NCBI GenBank assembly: GCA_023409675.1
Contig: JAEYRC010000003.1
Span: 1-13,217 of the forward strand
Length of the DNA stretch: 13,217 nt
Direction: 5' to 3'
Origin: Bacteroidota bacterium
Lineage (GTDB): Bacteria > Bacteroidota > Bacteroidia > Chitinophagales > Chitinophagaceae
Shown here: in pieces, positions 1-6,039 of the stretch
Layout of the letters: every line of letters starts with the position of its first letter
Position numbering within the stretch: position 1 is the stretch's first letter
The notes under the pieces: generated by a model
Told to the model about the DNA's origin: nothing
The model's database searches: none
Seen by the model: only the letters and a program-made list of their open reading frames with translations
Made by a program: the position numbers and the translations under genes

Positions 1-116
1 ATGTGGCGTTATGCGAAGGATGTCTCAGAATTACCATAGGTACACCGGCAGAAAATGCCGCGCTGCTGTCTGCACTTAAATCATTTGACCAGCAAAACAA
101 CCCATCAGCACAATAA
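1..116 (+). CDS. hisC: Histidinol-phosphate aminotransferase, C-terminal end (partial)
   Basis: Reading in the frame that starts at base 3 gives an open stretch of 37 codons ending at TAA 114-116. It contains CLRITIGTPAENAALLSAL, which matches the C-terminal strand and helix of HisC; the Arg of the RIT-x-GT motif is the family's substrate-carboxylate-binding arginine. HisC is a PLP-dependent, class I/II-fold aminotransferase that converts imidazole-acetol phosphate and glutamate to histidinol phosphate. Only the tail is present; the start, PLP lysine and most of the fold lie outside the window. hisB begins 7 nt after the stop, consistent with the common hisC-hisB order of Bacteroidota his operons. 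A different PLP aminotransferase is possible from so short a piece, but the neighbour makes HisC by far the best call. Confidence 0.85.
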   Translation, partial: VALCEGCLRITIGTPAENAALLSALKSFDQQNNPSAQ

Positions 117-123
117 GTTTTGA

Positions 124-1263
124 ATGAAAAGAATATTATTTATCGACCGCGACGGAACCCTGATCAACGAGGCCCCACCGACATACCAACTGGATTCCTT
201 TGACAAGCTGACCTTTTATCCGGGCATGTTTTATTACATGAGCAGAATAGCCCGCGAACTCGATTATGAACTGGTTATGATCACCAACCAGGATGGATTG
301 GGAACAGCAGATTTTCCGGAAAACACGTTCTGGCCTGTGCATGAATTGGTCATGAAAAGTCTGGAAGGAGAGGGAATTCATTTCACTGAGGTGCTTATCG
401 ATAAAAGTTTTCCGCATGAAAACCTGCCAACCCGCAAACCGGGAACAGGACTGTGTATAAAGTATATCGACAACCCGGATTATGATTTGGAAAATTCTTT
501 TGTAATCGGTGATCGGATAACAGATGTACAACTCGCCAAAAACCTGGGCGCCAAAGCCATTTGGCTGAACAATGATCCTGATCTGGGCGCGGCGGAAATT
601 TCAGATGAACAGTCAGCCCTCTCAAAAGTAATAGCGCTGGAAACCCGCTCATGGGAAGCCATCTATTCTTTTTTGAAAAATGGGTTGAGAACGGTGCAGC
701 ATGAACGCAATACCAATGAAACCCGGATTGCCATCAATATGAATATTGATGGTTCCGGTAAGTCTTCCATTCATACCGGTATTGGTTTTTTTGATCATAT
801 GCTTGACCAGATCGCGCGTCATGGCAATATCGATCTGAACATTACCGTGCAGGGAGATCTCCACATTGATGAGCACCATACCATAGAAGATACCGGCATA
901 GCCTTAGGTGAAGCATTCGGCAAAGCGCTGGCCGATAAACGGGGAATGGAACGCTATGGCTTCGCGCTTCCGATGGACGATGCGGAAGCAAGGGTATTGA
1001 TTGATTTTGGAGGAAGGAACTGGATGATCTGGAATTGCCTGTTTACCCGCGAAAAGATAGGTGAAATGCCAACAGAAATGTTCTATCATTTCTTCAAATC
1101 ATTCAGTGATGCGGCAAAATGCAACCTGAACATAAGTTGCTCGGGCGAGAATGAGCATCATAAGATTGAGGCTATCTTCAAGGCTTTTGCCCGTGCTGTA
1201 CGAATGGCGGTTAAACGCGATCCGTTCAGTAATTACCTGCCCAGTACAAAAGGAGTGCTATAA
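124..1263 (+). CDS. hisB: Bifunctional histidinol-phosphatase / imidazoleglycerol-phosphate dehydratase
   Basis: The 379-residue protein has two catalytic halves, as in E. coli HisB (about 355 residues). Residues 1-165 are a HAD-type histidinol-phosphate phosphatase: FIDRDGTL at 6-13 carries the nucleophile Asp8 and Asp10, MITNQDGLGT is at 52-61, and the acidic VIGDRITD is at 127-134. Residues 190-379 are imidazoleglycerol-phosphate dehydratase: GFFDHMLDQIARHG at 221-234, the metal-binding HHTIEDT at 251-257, a second EHHKIEA at 344-350, and the usual STKGVL C-terminus. The enzyme therefore supplies two steps of histidine synthesis, dehydration of IGP and dephosphorylation of histidinol phosphate. 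The region equivalent to the E. coli zinc loop (Cys-x-His...Cys-x-Cys), residues 92-106, has no cysteine. The start ATG lies 7 nt after the hisC stop. The gene is the last his gene before the trp block. Confidence 0.96.
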   Translation: MKRILFIDRDGTLINEAPPTYQLDSFDKLTFYPGMFYYMSRIARELDYELVMITNQDGLGTADFPENTFWPVHELVMKSLEGEGIHFTEVLIDKSFPHENLPTRKPGTGLCIKYIDNPDYDLENSFVIGDRITDVQLAKNLGAKAIWLNNDPDLGAAEISDEQSALSKVIALETRSWEAIYSFLKNGLRTVQHERNTNETRIAINMNIDGSGKSSIHTGIGFFDHMLDQIARHGNIDLNITVQGDLHIDEHHTIEDTGIALGEAFGKALADKRGMERYGFALPMDDAEARVLIDFGGRNWMIWNCLFTREKIGEMPTEMFYHFFKSFSDAAKCNLNISCSGENEHHKIEAIFKAFARAVRMAVKRDPFSNYLPSTKGVL

Positions 1264-1283
1264 ACGTTGAACGGAATACTTTT

Positions 1284-1320
1284 CTGACAGGCAGGTATCG
1301 TTTAGCCGGCTAAATGTCAG
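1284..1320. repeat. Inverted repeat / hairpin downstream of hisB
   Basis: A perfect 14-nt palindrome TTTAGCCGGCTAAA (1301-1314) is flanked by the arms CTGACA (1284-1289) and TGTCAG (1315-1320). In RNA this would give a TTTAG/CTAAA stem with a CCGG loop, stacked on a 6-bp outer stem with an 11-nt bulge (1290-1300) on the 5' side only. No U-tract follows on either strand, so it is not a standard intrinsic terminator. It lies 20 nt after the hisB stop and about 35 nt before the candidate trp promoter. It could be an mRNA 3'-end or processing structure, or a DNA operator; the sequence does not decide. Confidence 0.5.
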
Positions 1321-1354
1321 GGCTCGCAAAAAAATATTGTTGGTTGTATAAAAA

Positions 1355-1386
1355 TTTGTTCAATTAAGTTTTCTCCCGCATATTTG
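1355..1386 (+). promoter_or_regulatory. Candidate Bacteroidota-type promoter for the trp leader
   Basis: TTTGTT at 1355-1360 is followed, with 20 nt between the TTTG and the second box, by CATATTTG at 1379-1386. This fits the Bacteroidota primary sigma consensus TTTG / TAnnTTTG (7 of 8 at the second box) with the accepted spacing of about 19-21 nt. Transcription would start only a few bases downstream, around 1390-1393, almost at the leader ATG (1394). An alternative AAAATTTG at 1351-1358 has no TTG at the right distance upstream. This is a prediction from consensus only. Confidence 0.5.
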
Positions 1387-1393
1387 CATCATT

Positions 1394-1441
1394 ATGATTC
1401 AACTTACTCAAAAATACTGGTGGTGGCATACTACTCCTTAA
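1394..1441 (+). CDS. trpL: trp operon leader peptide (attenuation sensor)
   Basis: A 15-codon ORF, MIQLTQKYWWWHTTP followed by TAA at 1439-1441, lies upstream of trpE and was found by reading the gap directly. Three consecutive TGG codons occupy 1418-1426, preceded by Lys-Tyr and followed by a His codon. Three tandem Trp codons just before a terminator that precedes trpE is the classical signature of a tryptophan-sensing leader peptide. Its product is presumably not functional; its translation is the regulatory act. The stop codon directly abuts GGGGCT (1442-1447), the 5' arm of the antiterminator. A ribosome finishing the ORF would therefore mask that arm, while one stalled on the Trp codons would leave it free. 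No Shine-Dalgarno sequence is visible before the ATG. The alternative, chance occurrence, is unlikely given the position and the adjoining structures. Confidence 0.88.
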   Translation: MIQLTQKYWWWHTTP

Positions 1442-1487
1442 GGGGCTGGTAAGTCATTGCCATATTAATAAACTATTAATGAGCCCC
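1442..1487 (+). promoter_or_regulatory. trp antiterminator structure
   Basis: GGGGCT (1442-1447) is exactly complementary to AGCCCC (1482-1487), the 5' part of the terminator stem, so the two structures exclude each other. Inside the loop, ATTAATA (1464-1470) and TATTAAT (1474-1480) form a perfect 7-bp A/T hairpin with an AAC loop, which stacks close to the GGGGCT/AGCCCC helix and should help it form. A further weak pairing, TGGCA (1424-1428) with TGCCA (1458-1462), joins the Trp codons to the region upstream of the A/T hairpin and could act as an early pause hairpin. Folding energies were not calculated. Confidence 0.75.
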
Positions 1488-1505
1488 GGGATTCCGGGGT
1501 TTTTT
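1482..1505 (+). terminator. Intrinsic terminator of the trp attenuator
   Basis: CCCCGG (1484-1489), loop GATT (1490-1493), CCGGGG (1494-1499) make a perfect 6-bp G+C stem, extendable by G1483-U1500 and A1482-U1501. It is followed at once by six T residues (1500-1505) and then ATTT. It ends 17 nt before the trpE ATG. Its 5' arm overlaps the antiterminator helix. This is the off-state of the trp attenuator, and it would also stop transcripts entering from the upstream his genes. Confidence 0.9.
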
Positions 1506-1522
1506 ATTTGTAATCATTCAAT

Positions 1523-2944
1523 ATGAAAAAATTAAAGATAGCTACCCGTTCTAAAAAAATGCTGGCGGATATATTCACTCCGGTGGGCATCTATCTTCGG
1601 CTTCGCGACCGGTTTCGGGATACCATTTTACTCGAAAGTACCGACCATCATGCGGCAGAGAACAGTTATTCCTTTATCTGTATTAATGCCATCGGTGGTA
1701 TTGAAATCAGTGCCAATGGCGATATGGAATGTAAATATCCCACCGATCAGCCTGTTAAAATACCGTCCGGTAAAACTGCCGTAGCCGATGAATTGTGGCG
1801 CTTTATGCAGGGATTTGAGATTATTGAATCCGGCAACAGGGAAGAAAAATTCGCCCAGGGACTTTACGGGTATACGGCCTATGACGCAGTGCGTTTTTTT
1901 GAGCAGGTTCAGTTAAAAAACAACAATACCTTCGCAATTCAGTCTATACCGGTTATCCGTTATCGCTTATACCAGTACGTTATTGTGATCAATCATTTTA
2001 AAGATGAACTGATCTTATGCGAAAACCTGGTATCCGGACTGGAATCACAGGTTGATTATATTGAATCGCTGATTAAAAGCCGGGATGTACCGCAGTTTCC
2101 TTTTGTCGCTGTGGGTGAAGAAACATCAAATGTTACCGATGAGCAGTACCGGGAAATGGTACGCCAGGGAATCAACGCCTGTAAGGTTGGGAATGTTTTT
2201 CAGATTGTGCTCAGCCGGCAGTTCAATCAGCGCTATACCGGTGACGACTTCAATGTGTACCGGGCTTTGCGAAGTATCAATCCATCACCTTATTTATTTT
2301 ATTTTGATTATGGCGATTATAAACTGATGGGCTCATCGCCTGAAGCGCAACTGATCATTGATGGCAATACTGCTATTGTACATCCTATTGCCGGAACGTT
2401 TAAGCGCTCCGGCGATCAGGAAATGGACCAGCAGATGACGCAGAAACTGCTTGCCTACACGAAAGAAAATGCTGAACATGTTATGCTGGTCGATCTGGCG
2501 CGCAATGACCTTAGCCGCTTATGCGATCAGGTGGAGGTTGCCCGGTTCCGGGAAGTGCAGTATTATTCGCACGTCATCCACCTGGTCAGTGAAGTGCGGG
2601 GTAAATTAAAAAGCCCCTACAATGCGTTTGAGATGCTGGCAAAAACCTTTCCTGCAGGAACGCTCAGTGGCGCGCCAAAGATCAAGGCTATGGAACTCAT
2701 CGATTCAATTGAGCCGGTAAGCCGGGGTTATTATGGTGGTGCGATAGGATTCATGGGCTTCGATGGCCGTTGCAACCAGGCCATTATGATCAGAAGTTTC
2801 TTAAGCCGCAACAATACGCTCACCTGCCAGGCTGGTGCTGGAGTAGTGGTGGCCAGCGACCCCGAAATGGAATTGCAGGAAGTCAACAATAAACTAAACG
2901 CGCTGAAAAAAGCCATCGTGCTCGCGGAGGCCATTGGACAGTGA
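1523..2944 (+). CDS. trpE: Anthranilate synthase component I
   Basis: This 473-residue protein is the chorismate-binding subunit of anthranilate synthase; with TrpG it converts chorismate and glutamine to anthranilate and pyruvate. The N-terminal region contains LLES at 36-39, the motif that forms the tryptophan feedback site in TrpE proteins, so allosteric inhibition by tryptophan is expected. The chorismate-utilising domain fills roughly 200-470: PIAGTFKRSGD at 288-298, VMLVDLARNDLSRL at 320-333, HVIHLVSEVRG at 350-360, and TFPAGTLSGAPKIKAMELI at 375-393. GT-FKR in place of the more common GTRPRG is a substitution I believe to be usual for Bacteroidota. LLES separates it from the related PabB. 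It is the first gene after the attenuator; the ATG lies 17 nt after the terminator U-tract. trpG follows after 13 nt. Confidence 0.96.
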   Translation: MKKLKIATRSKKMLADIFTPVGIYLRLRDRFRDTILLESTDHHAAENSYSFICINAIGGIEISANGDMECKYPTDQPVKIPSGKTAVADELWRFMQGFEIIESGNREEKFAQGLYGYTAYDAVRFFEQVQLKNNNTFAIQSIPVIRYRLYQYVIVINHFKDELILCENLVSGLESQVDYIESLIKSRDVPQFPFVAVGEETSNVTDEQYREMVRQGINACKVGNVFQIVLSRQFNQRYTGDDFNVYRALRSINPSPYLFYFDYGDYKLMGSSPEAQLIIDGNTAIVHPIAGTFKRSGDQEMDQQMTQKLLAYTKENAEHVMLVDLARNDLSRLCDQVEVARFREVQYYSHVIHLVSEVRGKLKSPYNAFEMLAKTFPAGTLSGAPKIKAMELIDSIEPVSRGYYGGAIGFMGFDGRCNQAIMIRSFLSRNNTLTCQAGAGVVVASDPEMELQEVNNKLNALKKAIVLAEAIGQ

Positions 2945-2957
2945 AATTATAAAGGAT

Positions 2958-3539
2958 ATGAAAATTCTTGTTTTTGATAATTACGACTCCTTTACATACA
3001 ATTTGGTTCACCTGGTGGAAAAAATCATTCATACCAAGGTTGACGTATTCAGGAATGATCAGATCGCTATGGAAAAGATCGCGGAGTATGATAAGATCAT
3101 TTTATCTCCGGGGCCTGGTCTGCCAAAGGATGCAGGAATTCTTATTCCCCTGATAAAGGAATATGCCGCATCCAAATCGATCCTTGGAGTTTGCCTTGGT
3201 CATCAGGCCATCGGCGAAGCCTTTGGGGGAAATCTGACGAATTTATCCAAAGTATATCATGGCGTAGCAACTCCTATAACGCTTAGCGCTGAAGCCGCGA
3301 AAAATTCATCCTCTCTGTATGCCTCACTGCCGGATCGTTTAGATGTGGGCCGCTACCATAGCTGGGTAGTGGATAAAAGTTCGCTGCCGCAGTGTTTACA
3401 CATCACCGCAACCGATGGGGAAGGTTGGATAATGGGTTTACGGCATGACACCTATGATGTAGAAGGCGTGCAGTTTCATCCCGAAAGTGTACTGACTCCT
3501 TCAGGAGAACAGATTTTAAAGAACTGGTTAACCAAATAA
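2958..3539 (+). CDS. trpG: Anthranilate synthase component II (glutamine amidotransferase)
   Basis: This 193-residue class I glutamine amidotransferase hydrolyses glutamine and channels ammonia to TrpE. The catalytic triad is visible: Cys79 in GVCLGHQAIGE (77-87), and His174 and Glu176 in VQFHPESV (171-178). PGPG at 51-54 is the oxyanion-side loop, and HSWVV (134-138) is also typical. The frame stays open upstream to a TTG at 2934 inside trpE, but the ATG at 2958 gives MKILVFDNYDSF, exactly the usual family start, with AAAGGA just before it, so I chose 2958. The gap to the trpE stop is 13 nt. No trpD fusion is present, unlike enterobacteria. It could also serve PabB in folate synthesis, as TrpG/PabA proteins sometimes do; the sequence cannot tell. 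Confidence 0.95.
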   Translation: MKILVFDNYDSFTYNLVHLVEKIIHTKVDVFRNDQIAMEKIAEYDKIILSPGPGLPKDAGILIPLIKEYAASKSILGVCLGHQAIGEAFGGNLTNLSKVYHGVATPITLSAEAAKNSSSLYASLPDRLDVGRYHSWVVDKSSLPQCLHITATDGEGWIMGLRHDTYDVEGVQFHPESVLTPSGEQILKNWLTK

Positions 3540-3563
3540 TTTTTATCAGCCGAATACCAGCAC

Positions 3564-4562
3564 ATGAAAAAAATTCTGACCTATTTATTTGAACATAAAA
3601 CCTTAACCCGTAAACAGTCGCGGGAGGTGCTGATCAACATATCACGCGGACAATACAACGACAGTGAGGTTACGGCGTTCATCACCGTATATATGATGCG
3701 CACCATCACCATCAGTGAACTGGAAGGTTTTCGAGATGCCCTGCTGGAACTATGTGTACCCCTGAAGTTTGAAGGAGATGAGTTTACGGATATTGTAGGT
3801 ACGGGGGGCGATGGAAAGAACACCTTTAACATTTCAACGCTGGCTTGTTTTATTATTGCCGGCGCCGGACATAAGGTGGTGAAGCATGGTAATTATGGCG
3901 CATCAACCATCAGTGGTGCTTCGAATGTAATGGAAGAACTGGGCTATGTTTTCAGAAATGACAATGCGGTTCTTCAGAAAGAACTTGATGGCGCGGGGAT
4001 CTGTTTTCTGCATGCCCCTTTATTTCACCCGGCTTTAAAAGCGGTTGGGCCTATCCGTAAAAACCTGGGCATTCGGTCATTCTTCAATATGCTGGGGCCA
4101 TTGGTGAATCCTGCAAAACCAAAGTTTCAGGTAATCGGCGTGTATAACCTGGAGATGGCGCGGATCTATAATTACCTGCTTCAGCAAACTGATGCAACAT
4201 TCACATTATTGCATAGCCTGGATGGCTATGATGAAATTTCCCTTACCAACGATACAAAAGTTATTACGCGCAATGGAGAGCGGATATTTTCTGCCATAGA
4301 GCTCGGCAAGCGTCTTGTAAGTCCGCAGGATATTCATGGTGGGCAAACGACCCGGGAAGCTGCAAAGTTGTTCAGTTCGATCATCGCCGGCAAGGGTAGC
4401 TGGTCGCAGAACGCGGTGGTATTAGCCAATGCCGCGATTGCATTGTTCAATTCCGGCCATTACCAATCCTATAATGATGCCTATCATGCGGCAGTAGAAA
4501 GTCTGGAATCGGGAAAGGCTGAACAAGCATTAACCAAACTTATTGAAATAAACCGGCAATGA
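3564..4562 (+). CDS. trpD: Anthranilate phosphoribosyltransferase
   Basis: This 332-residue protein transfers the phosphoribosyl group of PRPP to anthranilate. Its length is that of the stand-alone family. The N-terminal helical domain (about 1-70) is followed by the PRPP-binding GTGGDGKNTFNIST (79-92), then KHGNYGASTISGASNVMEEL (107-126) and NLGIRSFFNMLGPLVNP (167-183). DGYDEIS at 220-226 corresponds to the GLDE region that binds metal-PRPP. KHGN is intact, but the following residues differ from the common KHGNRSVSS form; I think this is a lineage variant, not a defect. The start lies 24 nt after trpG. The TGA (4560-4562) overlaps the ATG of trpC, so the two are probably translationally coupled. 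Confidence 0.95.
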   Translation: MKKILTYLFEHKTLTRKQSREVLINISRGQYNDSEVTAFITVYMMRTITISELEGFRDALLELCVPLKFEGDEFTDIVGTGGDGKNTFNISTLACFIIAGAGHKVVKHGNYGASTISGASNVMEELGYVFRNDNAVLQKELDGAGICFLHAPLFHPALKAVGPIRKNLGIRSFFNMLGPLVNPAKPKFQVIGVYNLEMARIYNYLLQQTDATFTLLHSLDGYDEISLTNDTKVITRNGERIFSAIELGKRLVSPQDIHGGQTTREAAKLFSSIIAGKGSWSQNAVVLANAAIALFNSGHYQSYNDAYHAAVESLESGKAEQALTKLIEINRQ

Positions 4563-5362
4563 TGAATATCCTTGAACGTATAATTCAACACAAACATATT
4601 GAGGTTGGGCAGGCCAAGAAAGCTGTATCCATTCAGCAGCTAAAGGAAATGCCAGCTTTCAGCCGGCAGGGTAATTCCCTGGTCAGGGAACTGATGCGTC
4701 CTGATACTACCGGCATCATAGCAGAATATAAACGGGCATCACCGTCACGTGGAATAATAAATTCTACGGCCACCACAGCAACGGTGGTAGAGGCATACCG
4801 GAATTCCGGGGCCGCGGCTGTATCTGTTCTGACGGATCAGGAATTTTTCAATGGCAGCCTGGAAGACCTTAGAACCGCCCGTAAGGTGGCGCCTGATCTT
4901 CCGATCCTACGAAAAGATTTTATCATTGATGAATACCAGATCATAGAAGCCAAAGCCCATGGGGCCGATATTATCCTGCTGATTGCCGCCAACCTGAGTC
5001 CGGCTCAGGTTCTTGAACTGGCAGAATGCGCTAAATCATACCAACTGGAGGTGTTATTGGAAATTCACAATGATTCAGAATTGAATCATATTTGTGATGC
5101 GGTGGATATCGTAGGGGTAAATAACCGGGATCTGAAAACTTTTGTAGTAGATTTACATACTTCTGTACAACTGTCACCCCGGATACCCGTGCAGAAAATT
5201 AAGATTTCGGAAAGCGGTATTCAGACCGCTGAACATATTGCCTTATTGAAAAACAACGGCTTCAGCGGTTTTCTGATCGGCGAAAATTTCATGAAAGCTG
5301 AAGATCCGGCGATTGCGTTTGCCAGGTTCGTTGAATCATTATCATCAACCTCTTCCTCCTGA
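4559..5362 (+). CDS. trpC: Indole-3-glycerol phosphate synthase
   Basis: This 267-residue TIM-barrel enzyme cyclises 1-(o-carboxyphenylamino)-1-deoxyribulose 5-phosphate to indole-3-glycerol phosphate. The full active-site set known from the family is present at matching spacing: Glu56 and Lys58 in IIAEYKRASPSRG (53-65, with SPS 61-63), Lys119 in ILRKDFIIDEYQI, Glu168 in EVLLEIH, Asn188 in VGVNNRDL, and Glu218 in ISESGI. The phosphate-binding GFLIGENFMK lies at 237-246. The gene is monofunctional, with trpF separate. Its first ATG (4559) overlaps the trpD stop as ATGA. A second ATG directly follows at 4562, so the true start could be one codon later. The serine-rich C-terminus SSTSSS is unremarkable. 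Confidence 0.95.
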   Translation: MMNILERIIQHKHIEVGQAKKAVSIQQLKEMPAFSRQGNSLVRELMRPDTTGIIAEYKRASPSRGIINSTATTATVVEAYRNSGAAAVSVLTDQEFFNGSLEDLRTARKVAPDLPILRKDFIIDEYQIIEAKAHGADIILLIAANLSPAQVLELAECAKSYQLEVLLEIHNDSELNHICDAVDIVGVNNRDLKTFVVDLHTSVQLSPRIPVQKIKISESGIQTAEHIALLKNNGFSGFLIGENFMKAEDPAIAFARFVESLSSTSSS

Positions 5363-5394
5363 TACAGTTCAGGATGGTTGTAAAACGCTTAACC

Positions 5395-6030
5395 ATGCGA
5401 GTTAAAGTTTGCGGTATAACACAACTTGATCAGCTACAGCAATTACCCGGTACAGGCGCCACCTTTGCCGGAATGATCTTCTATCCGAAATCACCTCGCT
5501 ATGTATTCAGAAATCTGTCTGTCAGTCAGATCCGGAAAGAAAACAGCATCAACAAAGTGGGTGTATTTGTAAACGCGTCAATAGAAGAAGTGCTTGCCAT
5601 GGTAGATCAGTGCAGGTTGCAGATGGTGCAGTTGCATGGCGATGAAACTCCGCGAACCTGCGAGCGAATTGCCGACTATGTTTCTGTAGTGAAAGCATTC
5701 CGGGTTTCGGATAATGATAATATTGAATGGATCATCAAATCATACCACGATTCATGTGATATGTTCATGTTTGATACGATGGGTGCAGGTTATGGCGGCA
5801 CCGGAAAGAAATTTGACTGGGAAACACTTTTGCCACACCGCATCGGAAAACCTTTTTTTCTGAGCGGAGGAATTGAACCCGGTGATGAAGACCGCCTCAG
5901 GGAATTTTCGCAGGAGCCGGTAGCCAGCGACCTTTTCGCGATAGATATCAACAGTAAGTTTGAAACCGCTCCCGGAATTAAGGATATGGAACGGGTTGAA
6001 CAATTCATCCGTTCTGTTCGGGAACAATAA
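5395..6030 (+). CDS. trpF: Phosphoribosylanthranilate isomerase
   Basis: This is a TIM-barrel Amadori isomerase acting on N-(5-phosphoribosyl)anthranilate, 211 residues from this start. The conserved pieces run in order: VKVCGIT with catalytic Cys6, GMIFYPKSPRYV (26-37), VGVFVNAS (55-62), VQLHGDE (78-84), FDTMGAGYGGTGKKFDW (126-142) with catalytic Asp127, FFLSGGI (154-160), and NSKFETAPGIKD (186-197). An in-frame ATG at 5374 would add seven residues (MVVKRLT). I chose 5395 because MRVKVCGIT is where the family normally begins and the first beta strand starts there. The earlier start, 11 nt after trpC, would fit the tight spacing of this operon better, so it remains possible. trpB begins 9 nt downstream. 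A separate hisA is present, so this is not a PriA-type dual enzyme. Confidence 0.94.
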   Translation: MRVKVCGITQLDQLQQLPGTGATFAGMIFYPKSPRYVFRNLSVSQIRKENSINKVGVFVNASIEEVLAMVDQCRLQMVQLHGDETPRTCERIADYVSVVKAFRVSDNDNIEWIIKSYHDSCDMFMFDTMGAGYGGTGKKFDWETLLPHRIGKPFFLSGGIEPGDEDRLREFSQEPVASDLFAIDINSKFETAPGIKDMERVEQFIRSVREQ

Positions 6031-6039
6031 ATCATTAAA

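Noticed and set aside
136..1089. Several minus-strand open frames across hisB, up to 131 codons
   Set aside because: They lie entirely antisense to a well-supported hisB, carry no recognisable motifs and have no operon-like spacing; they are shadows of the coding strand.
1301..1340. Inverted repeat after hisB as an intrinsic terminator
   Set aside because: The stem is followed by GGCTCGCAAAAAAA on the plus strand and AAAAG-type sequence on the minus strand; neither gives a U-tract directly after the stem.
1503..1510. TTTATTTG as a second trpE promoter box after the terminator
   Set aside because: No TTG or TTTG is present about 20 nt upstream and the bases are largely the terminator U-tract.
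2934..2957. TTG start at 2934 for trpG, overlapping the end of trpE
   Set aside because: The ATG at 2958 gives the standard MKILVFDNYDSF start of the family and is preceded by AAAGGA; the eight extra residues match nothing.
5080..5100. CATATTTG box inside trpC, identical to the trp promoter second box
   Set aside because: It lies in coding sequence, lacks a TTTG at the proper distance upstream, and such an 8-mer is expected by chance in A/T-rich codons.
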